Assembly (NCBI GenBank): GCA_003427395.1
Contig: BFEA01000235.1
Coordinates: 2,057,122-2,080,623 of the forward strand
From: Chara braunii
Taxonomy: Eukaryota; Streptophyta; Charophyceae; Charales; Characeae
Length of the DNA stretch: 23,502 nt
Reading direction: 5' to 3'
Shown in pieces: positions 8,901-19,597 of this stretch; positions within the stretch are counted from its first letter, which is position 1, and the number at the start of each line of letters is the position of its first letter. A model generated the notes under the pieces. It did not search any database. It was not told where the DNA came from and was given only the letters and a program-made list of their open reading frames with translations. The position numbers and the translations under genes are program-made.

Positions 8901-10160
8901 ATAGTCCGCCATGGTTTCGGTGTCTTCTGCCATATCCTCCTGAGCGTTGAATGGATGGAGGATCGCTCGAATGGTGCTGTGAGAGAGCGCTGGGCACAAC
9001 CGACGGAACGTTTCTTTAGTCATCCTGTCCTCTTTTGTCATTCCCCTCGCCTGCGGTCGCTGTGCCCAAGCTTCCTGCTGCTCGATTTGTAGGAGCTCCC
9101 ACTTGTTCATCCATCTGTCCCGTCTTCTCTCCCAATATAGATCTGTGTAAGGATCTTTCCCCATCTGTTCCTCTGCTTCCTCCACCATTCTGCGGCACTC
9201 CTGTTCCTTCTTGTTTTTCTCCCTTGTTAAAATACGTGAGAGGACGTCTAGAGCCCTAGTCACCATCCGGAATCCCAACTGTACCCAGTCCTCCTCCTCG
9301 TCAAACCAGACTTTCACCCGCTCCCAATCTGCCCAGTGCCTTGTGCACCAGTCCAAGACTGCTGGATTTTTCAGGTGCTCTGTATTGAGCCTGAAGTAGC
9401 CAGCTTCCCGCTTTATCTTACAATTCAATCTGAAGTCTGTATGGAGCGGCGCGTGATCTGACATGGGGTCCAGTACAATCTCCATATCCAGGGCTGCCTC
9501 CCAGGGTTCTCCTTTGGTTAATACCAAGTCCAGCCGACGCCGTGGTGTAAAGCGGTCTTCTTGGCGCTGTGTTGATGTCCAGGTGAAACCCGGATCATCC
9601 GGGAACAGATGTCTAAAGGTGTTCACGAACCCCTGAGCTTCCATGAATTGTGCCAACAGGATAGCGTCCGCTTTACGTGGCCGTACTACAGGTGAGTCCA
9701 GCCCAGGCTGTATCACAGTGTTCATATCCCCAACCAAAATAATATTATCATCATCCGGAATAATATTGTGTAGGTCGGAGAAGAAGGAGCGGCGCTCGCC
9801 TGGTACTGACGGTGCATAAATGGAAATCAGTGTCCAATTCTGGTCTGCGATCCGGATGCGCACCCGGACCCATTGGCCCCAGATGTCCGCCTCATCCTCC
9901 AAACATTCCACTTCCAAGTCACGATGAATCAGAATCGCCGTACCCCTTTTACTTCCATCTGCCGGTGCCCACCACTGGGGCCCCTTCCACCAGTTCGCCA
10001 TCTGTCTTATCTTCAACTAATCCAGTTTTGTCTCCTGAAGGAAGACGACTTGGATCCTATGGTAGTGCAGCCAGGACTTCAAGCGAGCCCTCTTACCACG
10101 GTCCGAGGCTTCTCCAATGCCTCGGACATTCCAGGACACAGTTTTGAGCTTATCCACCAT
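5915..10160 (-). pseudogene. LINE ORF2: APE endonuclease + reverse transcriptase + zf-RVT, disrupted
   Basis: About 1,415 codons. The endonuclease shows WNVRG and QETK near the N-terminus (residues 10-45), GDMN near 143-146 and SDH near 234-236, the catalytic set of AP-type endonucleases. The RT shows NWRPISLLN, DLEKAYDR (motif A, about 613), RQGCPLAPLLF (motif B, about 671) and an IADD box (motif C, about 714) where F/Y-ADD is usual. A C-terminal C-x2-C...H...C finger (about 6320-6410) precedes a tail ending at 5915. Breaks: TAG at 10017-10019, TGA at 8778-8780 and 7302-7304, a frameshift near 7030-7050 and TAG at 6266-6268. The endonuclease and RT are otherwise frame-continuous, so inactivation looks fairly recent. 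The start ATG at 10160 overlaps the ORF1 stop. An intact copy would nick the target and reverse-transcribe the element RNA. Confidence 0.93.
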
Positions 10161-12979
10161 TGGTTGTACTTGCGGCGGCTTGATGTTGGATCCGCTGCTC
10201 TTTAGTTCTGTTTCTGTCCTCTGCGCTGCTTCGACTGTTTTTCCTTCGTCGTCCCTGGTGTGAGTTTTCTCCATCCTGGACTGGGTCCCATGGCGTGAGT
10301 AACAGGCTTCTGAAAGAAGATGCCCAAGGTTGCTTATCAGTCGGGAGAGAGGCACAAAAATCTGCAACCATCTGACCCGTAACCCCCCGTGTGATCAGGA
10401 CTTTCGAGGCTTCGGAGAAGTGTGTTGACGAATCAAACCACTGCGGAGGAATCCAGTGAAATCCCTGTGTTTCCAATGCAGCGGCTATTTCGAGTGTGAT
10501 CTTGGCATCTAACATAACCATATGAAATTGAAGGGGGGGGGTTGTGGTATCCAATTTCTTCCTTCCTAAACGGATTCCTGGAATCAGTCTAAAAGGGAAC
10601 CTACCTGCACACAGATTTGCGGTATACTGACGAATCCTCCCCGATCTGCCTTCACCACTAACACCTTGACCCCCTGAGGAGCAAGCGAGACACAGATCAG
10701 GACAAGAATGTTTTCTGCTTGTGACTTCAGGCGGGGGGTAACAGTCGATTGAGTACCTTGCCCCTGCTGTCCCGAGGATGAGCACGCTGTACCTTTCCCA
10801 GCCCTAGGGCACACTGAGCCGGGGGGTGGTGAACCAAGGTTTATCGATTCGAGCTCTCCTTCATCTTCTTCTCGGGTCGGCTCACTGGTCCCTTCTTCTC
10901 CCAGACGTCTCAGTTTAATTGGGGCCAGAACGGATTCCCGGTTGCCCGGGTCTCTCATTGGCTGGTCTCTCGATGGGGGCATTCCTGAGTCAGATGGGTG
11001 TACCAGCTGTCTCTGTTCCGCGGAGGGATACTGCACTACTCTGCCTGCTGTATCTTCACTGACAAACTCAGAGTTTATGTGAAGAGTAACATAGGGTTGG
11101 TCTAGCACTGGCCGGTAGCCCCCCAAATCCTGATGATTCGAGACTTGGTGTGACCCTGGATGTACCATCTGAGAAGTGGTAGAGGGCTGGACAAACCTAG
11201 AGGGGGCAGGGTCTGTGATTAGGCCGCCTGAGGTTGGCCCCGACGCTCGTGTGCTGGCTTGCGAGGAAGTCGGCTGGATTCCTGGATCTGAACGCCAAGT
11301 ATCCTGGACTCGGACCGCTGTCCCCGGCCCTGTTGGCGCATAAGGGGGGAGAGGCCCCCCAGAAAAGGAGAAGGATGTCGGGGGGTACCCTAGCGGCTGA
11401 TCAATATCAACCCCCAAATAGCTCGTATAACCGGTCTAACGGACAGGTTGAGAGAAGTTTGGGAGGGGGCTGATTAGCGAAGGTGGAGGGGGTAGAAGGC
11501 CGGGGTCTGTAGGATGGCGGGTCAGTGGTAAGGCGGGAGGGGGAATATAGGGCGGATTTCCTCCTGGTCAATAGCCCGAAGGACTGTACTGTGCAGGGGG
11601 GTATGGCGATGCCAGCCCCGCTCCACGAGAGAGGAGGGGGGTTGAGAATATGGAACTATAACATTGGAGGTCGGGGGCACTGCCCCGCTCCACCCAGGTC
11701 CTATGTTACCCACCCCGCCCGAAGGACCAGTTGATGGGCCTCCTGCATGTAGCCCCAGCTCGTTCCCACTGACTCCCCTCTTCCCGTTGTCCCCGCTTCC
11801 TCTGTTTCTCTCCCCACTGCCGCCCGCACCCTCAACCGGTCCGTTTCCCCTACTATATCTTCCTTCACCGTTGCCTCTACTGTTTCTTATTCCATCACTC
11901 CCACTCCTCCTGTTATCCCCCGAGTCCGCCCCTCTACCAAGTCCCGATCCCCCCCCATTCCTACCTCCAGTTCCTCTCTCCTGACCCGATCCCCCATTCC
12001 CACCTCCTCCGCCAAACCCTCCTCTATTCCCTCCAGCTGGCCCTCTTCCTGGGCCTCGTCCTGCTCTTCCTCCTCGTCTACCCCGACCTTGTCCCCTTCG
12101 TCCTTCCGGCATAGGTTCATTGAATTTCGGACAATCCGGATCGAATTCATCATGATACCACCATAAACATTTCTGACAGAACGGGGTATCCTGATTCGCA
12201 AACTGAATCTCCAAATTGCCTCCCGACGGTTTTCTTACAACTACCCATTCCATGAACGAGTCTTTGACTTCTGGGACACAATCTATTCGTACGTTCCCCA
12301 AACGTGGTTCCTCTGGCCTACGCTCTGGCGGGTGGACGATCAACACCCGACCCATGAATCTCTCCACCGCAAATTTCAGGGAGGGGAGTGCTTCGAGTGG
12401 TACTCTCAACGCGATGACTCAGAATTTACCAGCTAGATCGTTGTCTCGCATCGTCTCCAGTTCATGTTTGGTCATCCACGGCTTAAACAACACTTTCACC
12501 GATCCAGTGCGCGTGGGAATTTTGTCCTGTCCTTTCATGACCATCCATTCCGCGATACGTTCAGATTTGGCCACGTATGAGGTTACGTTAGGGCCTTCTC
12601 CGTGCGTCCTTCCCCTCTGTTGAGATGGATTGACCGAAGGGTCCAGATACCGAGCGTCCTCATATACACGGATGAGATGTTTCCGCTGGCTGATACTAAG
12701 TGACGTGCCGGGTTCATCGAAGATGACGATTACAGTCCTAGCCTTCAGCCAGTTTACGGTGGCTTGGTCAAATTCATCGCTCAAGGTCAAGACACCTACA
12801 CCATCGACGACTTCTGTTACTCCTATGTTAAGATTCGATTCGGGGAAGAGCCCATCATCGAAGCACATATCTAATAAGGCCTTTATGCGAGGCCCGTCGC
12901 CATCTCCCACTATCACTCCCTGGTTATCTCCGTCTCCTCTGTTCCAATTTTGTGGCGGGGGAGGGGCGGGGGCCGCCAT
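10150..12979 (-). pseudogene. LINE ORF1: gag-like nucleic-acid-binding protein, disrupted
   Basis: The start ATG at 12979 (context GCCATGGCG) is preferred over an upstream in-frame codon. The N-terminal part resembles the RNA-binding region of plant L1 ORF1 proteins, followed by a zinc knuckle C-x2-C-x4-H-x6-C (CQKCLWWYHDEFDPDC), then a Gly/Arg-rich stretch with RGG-like repeats (about 11750-12100), a Pro/Ser-rich low-complexity region and a conserved-looking C-terminal block (about 10300-10530). Breaks: a single in-frame TGA at 12419-12421, a frameshift between about 11522 and 11417, and another between about 10785 and 10530, the latter near a G9 run at 10533-10541. The stop TAA at 10150-10152 overlaps the ORF2 ATG by 11 nt. 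Expected role: coating element RNA as a ribonucleoprotein. Confidence 0.85.
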
Positions 12980-13330
12980 GGCATTTGGTAAGTCCCTGGG
13001 CCGAATTCTCCACAAACCACTTACAAATCACTTTTACGTGTAAGTTAAGCGCTTTCGATGGGGGAGTAATATGGGGGTAAATCCTCGGTGAATAACACAA
13101 AGGAAACGGGTCAAGGACGCACTGGTGAATAACAGAAAATTCGCCAACACTCTTCGAAGGACACTCTTCGAAGGACAGAAGCCAAGCACTGTAAATACGT
13201 TGAGCTGGAATAACAATCCAATCCCCAAAATTCCACAAAAGGGCAGGGTGAGCACCGTAAATACACTTGGACTAAAGAGCAGCACGCATACCAACCGGAT
13301 TGCCCCTTAGCTCCTTCAGGAGTCAAGTCA
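12980..13330 (-). other. Probable LINE 5' leader with short repeats
   Basis: No credible gene. ACACTCTTCGAAGG is perfectly duplicated in tandem (13147-13160 and 13161-13174). AGCAC(T/C)GTAAATAC recurs 66 bp apart (13185-13198 and 13251-13264). Such units could be remnants of a LINE promoter region, but this is inference. The stretch 13331-13490 holds nothing recognisable. Confidence 0.4.
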
Positions 13331-13494
13331 ACTCACCACGTTCTTATAGCGTTAAATAACAGGAAACTCAAGCATGCACATCTACCGTGAGCCCAGAAGA
13401 AGCTCGGTAGGTGAGGGACGACCTTGCCCACCACTAGCTGCCTGCTGTAAAGGATGGGCTGTCTCTAACTAATTAGGTCAACATTCTCGAGCCC

Positions 13495-13570
13495 TAACTA
13501 CCGGACTAGCGGGTTAGAGTGCAGTCTTCCGGTGGGAAGGTTAAGCTATCGGTTCGAGGCCATGAGAGAA
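13495..13570 (+). repeat. tRNA-like Pol III box pair (SINE head or tRNA pseudogene)
   Basis: CGGACTAGCGGG (13502-13513) matches the A-box consensus TRGCNNAGYNGG at 10 of 12 positions and is followed by TTAGAGTGC as in tRNA D-arms. GGTTCGAGGCC (13551-13561) matches the B box GGTTCGANTCC at 10 of 11. Spacing between them is 37 bp. I could not fold a proper acceptor stem or a 7-base anticodon loop, so a tRNA-derived SINE or degraded tRNA is more likely than a working tRNA. The 3' limit is unclear; 13571-14008 contains no supported gene. Confidence 0.5.
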
Positions 13571-14008
13571 TAACACATCGGGTCAGTGTTTTCGAGTGTG
13601 TGAGAGCGGTATTTCGGATGCTTACCCTCCCCTCAGGCAACCTCCCTCCTTGTCTTCTCACTTAAAAGTATCGATGTCCAGGGTAGCGCAGATGCCTTGA
13701 CTGGTGAGAGCCCCGACGGCAGTCTCGAGAAACCTTCACACATCAAGGACGTGAGCGCCAACGGCGCCACGTCTTTTCCACGTTGTCATCATTAAAGCAA
13801 GTTGCAAGTCTCTCCCGGCCACTGCTTCGCCTCCATTCCCCGCATCCTCTCTGAGGATGTTTGACCCGGCCATCGCCAGGAAGGCTTCAACAAATTCCCC
13901 CGACGGTTGGACCTCGTGCCCGCCTCAGGGTCAGTGACATCGGTTCTCCCGAACCGACAGCGCACTGCGGAGCGCTCTTGCGCCCGACACCACGCCCGTC
14001 CCCGCAAC

Positions 14009-14412
14009 CCTCCACACCACTGTTGAAAATGCCATTTTGGATAGTTTATCTTAGCCACACAAGCTGTAGAAGTCAGAGACCGGCAGAAAATTCGCCAGTT
14101 GTCAGAGAACGCTTCTCGACACCTCCTTCTGTCGAAAGTTGTTGAATCCCCACCCACCCTGCTACTCCGATGCTTTCGACAGTCATCGGCTGCGCCATCT
14201 ACTTCTCTTCAATTCGGTGAGGGGGGGTAAGGTCGGGATGGACTAATGCTTGTTGTACCCTCAGGCACGTTCGTCTTTTTCCATCTTGCTTTCACAAGTG
14301 CGTCCACTGGCTAAAGGGGGGCAAATTGTGGAATGGAGGTTGTAGAAGGCTGTCGAATTTGTTCTGACAGGGGTTGAATTTTTTTGCCTTTCGACAGTGG
14401 TGTGGCGAGGCC
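14009..14412. mobile_element. 404-bp element with terminal inverted repeats
   Basis: CTCCACACCACTGTTGAAAA at 14010 is matched in reverse complement at the right end (CTCGCCACACCACTGTCGAAA, 14392-14412), about 80% identity over 30 bp. The ends resemble those of the palindromic elements at 4483-5252 and the sequence at 5311-5329. No transposase frame inside. Several GACAG/CTGTCGAA motifs recur internally. Confidence 0.55.
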
Positions 14413-14472
14413 CTTAGTGCCAACCAGCGGTGATAGTCCGCTTGATACCTCCGATCGGTAATAGCAGGGTCC

Positions 14473-14856
14473 TTGGCCAACACGGGTGTGAGTGTGAGTG
14501 TGAGTGTGAGTGCGTTATGTGCGGTGGATGAGGCAGCCGATGGAACTGCCAGAAAGGAAACAGTCAAGGACACTCCGGTTGTCCTCGTTAGTCAACAGGA
14601 AGCTGCCTTAAGGGAAGAACGAAAGAAACTGCGGAATCTCAAGAAGGACGACGTCATCGTTATATGTGAGGAGGGGATGGCTTATACAAGATTAGAGGAT
14701 ACTGAGGAAACGATTGCACAGGCATGTGTAAACAAGATGCTCGAGTAGGATGAGCGGAGCAGAGATTTGGGGAAGACCGATTCCATTGTCGAAGTGACTG
14801 ACGACGGGGATGGCGAATCATACAAAGATGAGAGGCTTGACCCTGCTTCTTCTTAG
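14473..14856 (+). pseudogene. Degenerate open frame of unknown family
   Basis: One reading frame runs from about 14473 to TAG at 14854-14856, broken once by TAG at 14746-14748. After an expanded (GTGAGT)n tract (14486-14512), which translates as Val-Ser repeats, the sequence is rich in Lys/Glu/Asp (EERKKLRNLKKDD, VEVTDDGDGE). That composition continues past the internal stop, which suggests former coding. I do not recognise the family. It lies just upstream of the Penelope-like fragment and could be an accessory ORF of that element or the remnant of another one. Confidence 0.4.
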
Positions 14857-14876
14857 AGTCACGCCCCGACACGATT

Positions 14877-16460
14877 TTGCTCTGGCATATTGTACGTGTC
14901 TGTTATCATCTTCGTTCTCTTGATATTCTCTGGCTTCGAAACAAGGATGTTAATCTGCTGTTGAACGTTGGGTTATGTGGGCTGTTTCTTTTTGGAGAAA
15001 TTCCCTGGTGTGGTAAGTTGATTAAATTCATTCTTGCTTGTGTTTCTGCCTCCCGTGGTCAGCATGTCGATGACTGAAGTGGTCCTCTGGTTTATGCCTT
15101 GGTTTCCCCCTGGTCTCGTCATATATATGTTGGGAGTACAAGTTGTAAATTGAATCTGCAGTGTAGATGGAGAGAGCATGTGTATAGAACTTGTCGACAG
15201 ACGGGGTGTGAGGGTGGTAACAAAAATGAAAGGTTGTATCAGTGGTTGTGTCGTTGCGGTGTGTGTACGTATATAATTATTCCGTTGTGTCATTGTAATT
15301 AGGAGGATTTATTGGAGCTGGAAAAGTTCTTTATTCGGTTGTTCTGTCTTGCTCTGAACACTCGGGATAAGCCTCGACGTGCCAGGAGGTGTAGACCCGG
15401 GCCAAGGGAAAGGTTTCAAAGACAGAAGGAATGGGTGGTTAATAAATCGACAGTTTCATTGTTGAAAGGATATGGCTCTGTGTGTACCTTTCGTACCAAC
15501 AATGGTGACTTTTCCGTAAGTCTTGTTCGTCTTCTCAAGGGTAGTGTCGACAGGAAGGCTCATTGTTTAACTATTGAGTGTACGGGCGGTAACCTATTGG
15601 TGGATCGATGGAAGGTTCTGAAGCGTTTATTCGGAGGAACTCTTGTGTATTCCAAATTCGGTGTGAGAGAGTTACGTTACTCATGGGACTGGCTTGCGGG
15701 ATGTTTTTTCCTGAGATTTGACCCTATTATTCCTTTTTTAAGTAGATCCCTGGCCTTGAAAGTCCCGTTAGTTGGTTTCTTGAAGAATCCGTGCACCAGG
15801 GTTGAATTGAGATCATGGGATTTTGACAAACTGATTGCTGCTTTTACGGCGATACGTACCTTTCGTGAGAAACGCTCACGTTGTCGACTGCATTGGTTGT
15901 TGTCTCACTGCATCTCGGCAAGATTTGAAATTCATGTGCGTAAAAGGATTGGCATTCGGCTGGTGTATGACGATAGGGTATCTAAGTCAAAGGTCGAACA
16001 ACTTTGTTCAAGGATCGTTGGTACTCTTGACGTTCGTGACAGTTGGAAATTGATGCTCGTTCGGAGGATGCGTATTGTATGGTGTAAAAACAAAAGTGTG
16101 GGGGACGTTCTTCATAATTTTCGATGCCGAATCGACGGTTCTCTAGGGATAGCGAGATCTGCTGTCCTTGTAGCACCACGGATGTATCTCAACCTCGCAT
16201 GGAGGGTCATGTCTCGTTTCGTATCAGTGAAGCCGATGAGTTTTTCCCATCTTGGTTACATAACTCTAGAAATATTCTTCGCACGTTGTCGAATGGGAGA
16301 AGTGATCTACCGGCACGTCGGAACGGCTCTGTATTTCGCCCCGTGTCTGTCACCCACGGGAGAGCTGTTCCTTGGCTTCTGCAACCTGCAAACAACCCCC
16401 GTCAGTATCAAACCCAAGCGTCCAGGCACACGTTATCAATGTAACTGGACTAACAAATAG
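14877..16460 (+). pseudogene. Penelope-like element 5' part: N-terminal GIY-YIG endonuclease and linker, RT missing
   Basis: A frame from 14877 with in-frame stops TGA (15075-15077) and TAG (15300-15302), then open to 16460. From 15078 it has GIY-YIG hallmarks: LVY, ten residues later YVGST, an Arg helix (CRWREH), then LELEKFF with the metal-binding Glu and ALNTRD with the conserved Asn. A long basic linker follows. Near 16110-16130 the coherent reading moves one frame over and continues as GHVSFRISEADEFF and LHNSRNILR to about 16444. The order, endonuclease first and RT expected later, matches the Naiad/Chlamys-type Penelope-like elements, which have a permuted N-terminal GIY-YIG domain. No RT motifs follow before other repeats begin. 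The element is inactive; assignment rests on motif pattern and remembered family architecture. Confidence 0.65.
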
Positions 16461-17057
16461 TAGGTGTGGAACATGTATTCTTTAGGAAACTGGTTGAATG
16501 ACATCAGACTTTTTTTCAGCGTGTGTTGAAATGAATTTGAAATGTATGTAGTCTCTGTTCGTGCTGCAAATGTCCTGGTACAGCCCCTCGTCCGAACACT
16601 CGGCTCACTTCTCGTCGTCTGTGCCTGACCCTTTCGACTCCAAGGCACTGTGCTGGGGCGTCATTTGGGTCTCAAAGTCAGTCTCAACTCAACTGTGCCT
16701 GAGATCCAGTGTTTGCTGTGATGAAAGTTTTCTGCCAGTGAAGTTTTCTCACTGGTTGGACTCCGCAGAATACTGATCTCGAGCTGCGATGACTCGCGAT
16801 GGAGGATCATGTGTCTGAGATTTGCTGCAACTGTAGTTCTCTGTATCAGAGGTCGGCTGCAGCAGCTGTCTCAATCCTGAGTCTACTGATTGCTGTACTC
16901 TCGATCTTGAGCCTATCGTTTGCTGAGTCAGAGTCTGGTTTCTACCGAGTATGCACCTAGTACTTTCGCTATGCAACATCTGTCATTGCCAAATTTAAGA
17001 CACTTCCCTGATCGGATGAATCTTGGCAAACTTCAATGTTCGAACCCCCTGAACACA
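16461..17057. repeat. Non-coding stretch with a 30-bp imperfect tandem pair
   Basis: At 16870-16897 and 16900-16927, CTCAATCCTGAGTCTACTGA and CTCGATCTTGAGCCTATCG begin two diverged 28-bp units. No gene is supported in the rest. Confidence 0.5.
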
Positions 17058-17082
17058 TTCTACTGAGTTCGACTCAGTAGAA
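17058..17082. repeat. Perfect 11-bp inverted repeat (hairpin)
   Basis: TTCTACTGAGT and ACTCAGTAGAA flank a 3-base centre TCG. Perfect pairing of 11 bp. No T-run follows and there is no adjacent gene. The interval 17083-17577 shows nothing else I can name. Confidence 0.85.
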
Positions 17083-17577
17083 CCGCAAAAGGAGTTGTGA
17101 ACAGGATCCACTAAACTAAAGACACTCCCTCAGCGGAGGAAAGTCTGTGGAAAGTGAGCCTTCGAGTTTTCCCGGGGTGGATCTGTTGGTTTGCATCACC
17201 CATAGGTCGGAAGGAGAAAAAAAGTATCTTGAACTTGAACTTCTGAGCTAGTAGAACACTGTCTATAGGGGCCCATTGGCCCTGGCGAACGGTTTCCGAG
17301 CAGGAGCTGTTGCATTTGAGTTCTGCCCTTCCACTTGAGTCTGTGTACCCATAGTTCTGGGTTCAGTTCGCAAAATGGGTTAGCTGAGAGATTGCTATGC
17401 ACTCTGTCCGGGTGCGCCAAACCCCGTATAATCCACTGGATCATTTGCAAGTCTGTCTACCCGCAAAAGTCTGTCTCATTCCCGAAGAGTTTATCCCCAA
17501 GTTCACTAACTCCAACTTTATGCTTGTCACATTTCAAACGTAAATTTTGCCTGTAAGTAGCCACCTTTCCCAGGGAG

Positions 17578-17761
17578 ATTCTTCATAAATCGCTGCTCCT
17601 ACCCTCTTTTGTTAAAAGCTTAACCAACGAACATGGCTGGAAGGGGTGTTCAGATCCATGTACATGTCTATTCTTCATAAATCACTGCTCCTACCCCCTT
17701 TTGTTAAAAGCTTAATCAACGAACTTGGTTGGAAGGGGTGTCCTGATTCAAGCACATATTT
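17578..17761. repeat. 92-bp tandem duplication
   Basis: Units begin at 17578 and 17670 with ATTCTTCATAAATC. At least 78 bp are about 90% identical, including TTTTGTTAAAAGCTTAA and GGAAGGGGTGT. No coding frame. Confidence 0.92.
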
Positions 17762-17837
17762 CCTCCAGTTATATCATGCCCGGTACGTGCTCACGTGTAT
17801 TTTGCCTGTCCCTCAAACGGCTCTCTCTCACGCACAT

Positions 17838-17870
17838 GCACACACACACACACACGCACACACACTCACA
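17838..17870. repeat. (CA)n microsatellite
   Basis: Mostly CA dinucleotides with a few interruptions (CGCACA, CACTCA). From 17871 to 18192 no feature is seen. Confidence 0.9.
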
Positions 17871-18188
17871 GAGCAAAAGAGCCTCAAACATAGAAAAGAA
17901 TCTGGCACTCAACCACGTCCAGCTTCTTCAGCTGATCTTTCAACCGGAGCCTTCCCGTAGTGAGCGAACATATGCACGAGTATGACTAGATACATCCACC
18001 TGCGTAGGCAATGAGATCGAACATCTGACTCAGGCGGCCTGATCTGTCTCGATTGGCACACTACATTACTCTCGGCTTACTCGCGCAGTCCTCCCCCCTT
18101 CTATCTCTCTCCTTCTTCAATCATTCTCTTCTCTAACACACTAACGGAATGCCTGTTTGGCGCGCCTACTTCGTGCAACGTTTCTCGA

Positions 18189-18192
<4 letters not shown>

Positions 18193-18277
<85 letters not shown>
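18193..18277. repeat. 85-bp (CT)n microsatellite
   Basis: An uninterrupted CT repeat of about 42 units. Frames through it are pure Leu-Ser or Arg-Glu repeats and are not genes. A related C/T-rich tract (TCTCTCCCTCTCCCTC) lies at about 18704-18730. Otherwise 18278-19597 shows no supported gene. Confidence 0.95.
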
Positions 18278-18280
<3 letters not shown>

Positions 18281-19597
18281 TGCTTGCGCTTGCGTGCACA
18301 CATACAGACTGGCCTATTCAACTATTCATTTGTTGCACGTACTTGGCGTTTGACTCTGGCCAGGTGCATTCCGAAATCTTCAGTGTTCTTCAGAGCATTA
18401 ACGCTTCTCTGCTCCCCACGTAGGTGCGCGTGATCAAAGGGCCAGGTTTGTGTCCCATTCACAACCACTTTGAGGATAGAAAACGAGTCCAAGGCTAGAA
18501 CGTGGAAATATGTTGCGTCATACAGCTATTGCCCGTTAGATTAGACAACAATGAGGGAAAAGGGAAAACTGGAGAGTCGATCATCAGCCGGGACGTGAAA
18601 GATACATCGTCATATTCAAGTTTACTCCTCTCCACCGCACTGCCAGCCTGCACTTGTGCCCTGGTGAAGGAATGAGGATGAACCCGTATCTAGAAGATGG
18701 TCGTTCTCTCTCCCTCTCCCTCTCTCTCACGCGCACGGGTGGCAGCCCTCCCCCACGCAAGTGTCCCTCTCCCGCGCAGCAATTCAATCGTGGTGCAACA
18801 GTTCTTTCCCATGCAAGCAGCTCCTACCTGCGCGCGATATTCGCTACCGCGCCCTGCTATCCTCGCGCTGCTATCCTCTCGTTGTCTGTCCGATACGGAG
18901 GTGCACGTCCAACCGAACATTACCCCCGTAGAGGATCAACATCGCGCCCATGCGCTCAGCTCGGGGAAAGCAGCGATGAGCTACCGAAGCGATCTGGCTC
19001 CTCTATCGCCGCTCGCGACCCTCCATCTATCGTGAATAGGATAGTCTCGTGAGTATAGGTCCGCATTTACTGCCAGGTTCAGTCAAGAGACTCCCATCCA
19101 GTGTGAAGCCCGGATCACACTAGACTTCAAATGGGCATTATTGTTTGGATCATTATGATGTATCTGTTGAACAACGAATCAATCAGAAGACGATAGCAAT
19201 CATAGTATTCATACACACGCATGTGACCAGGATCACGCCCAGGTTCATCACGTACAAGTGGGCATCCCTTCTCTGATTGGATCGCTTTCTGATCGGTTGT
19301 CGTGAGAGCAAGTGGCTTGCGTCACTCGTTGATCGGATTATTGTGCGTGTGCGAGGCGTTTCATGCTCAATTGAGGCGCTGACCCCTGTGCATCTGTGAA
19401 ACCCAGACTTTCACCTCCGCGTGCGTTCGTGCATCCTTTCCCTGGGAAGATGTCCCCGTTCGTGCGTGATTGGTATGCTGTTGAGCCTATGTGTGAACCC
19501 CGGGCCTTTTCCTGGCCTCCCCGTTCTCAAGGGAGACTATCAGCGACACAAGCATTGATTGGCCTTTCCCCGAATGGGCTTTGATTGACCCCCTTTG

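Larger units (their letters stand above)
5328..13015 (-). mobile_element. L1-type LINE retrotransposon, nearly full length, inactive
   Basis: A non-LTR retrotransposon on the minus strand with ORF1 (12979 to about 10150), ORF2 (10160 to 5915), a 3' UTR of about 570 bp and an A-rich (CAAAAA)n tail ending near 5328. The order of endonuclease, reverse transcriptase and C-terminal zinc finger, with no RNase H after it, fits plant L1-clade elements. The 5' limit is not defined and the leader may run past 13015. No convincing target duplication was found: the sequence next to the tail, CTCCACACCACTG, recurs at 14010-14022, but it is also a common MITE end here. Both ORFs are broken. Confidence 0.93.

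Noticed and set aside
11664-11984. Pro/Leu-rich plus-strand frame
   Set aside because: It is the complement of the Gly/Arg-rich part of LINE ORF1.
13495-13570. Functional tRNA gene
   Set aside because: A and B boxes are present, but no 7-bp acceptor stem or normal anticodon loop could be drawn; annotated as tRNA-like repeat.
5328-14022. CTCCACACCACTG at both sides as the LINE target duplication
   Set aside because: The same sequence is a recurrent end of MITE-like elements here, and the distal copy belongs to the element at 14009-14412.
18101-18433. Open frames through the (CT)n tract
   Set aside because: They are simple repeats (Leu-Ser or Arg-Glu), open only because the microsatellite contains no stops.
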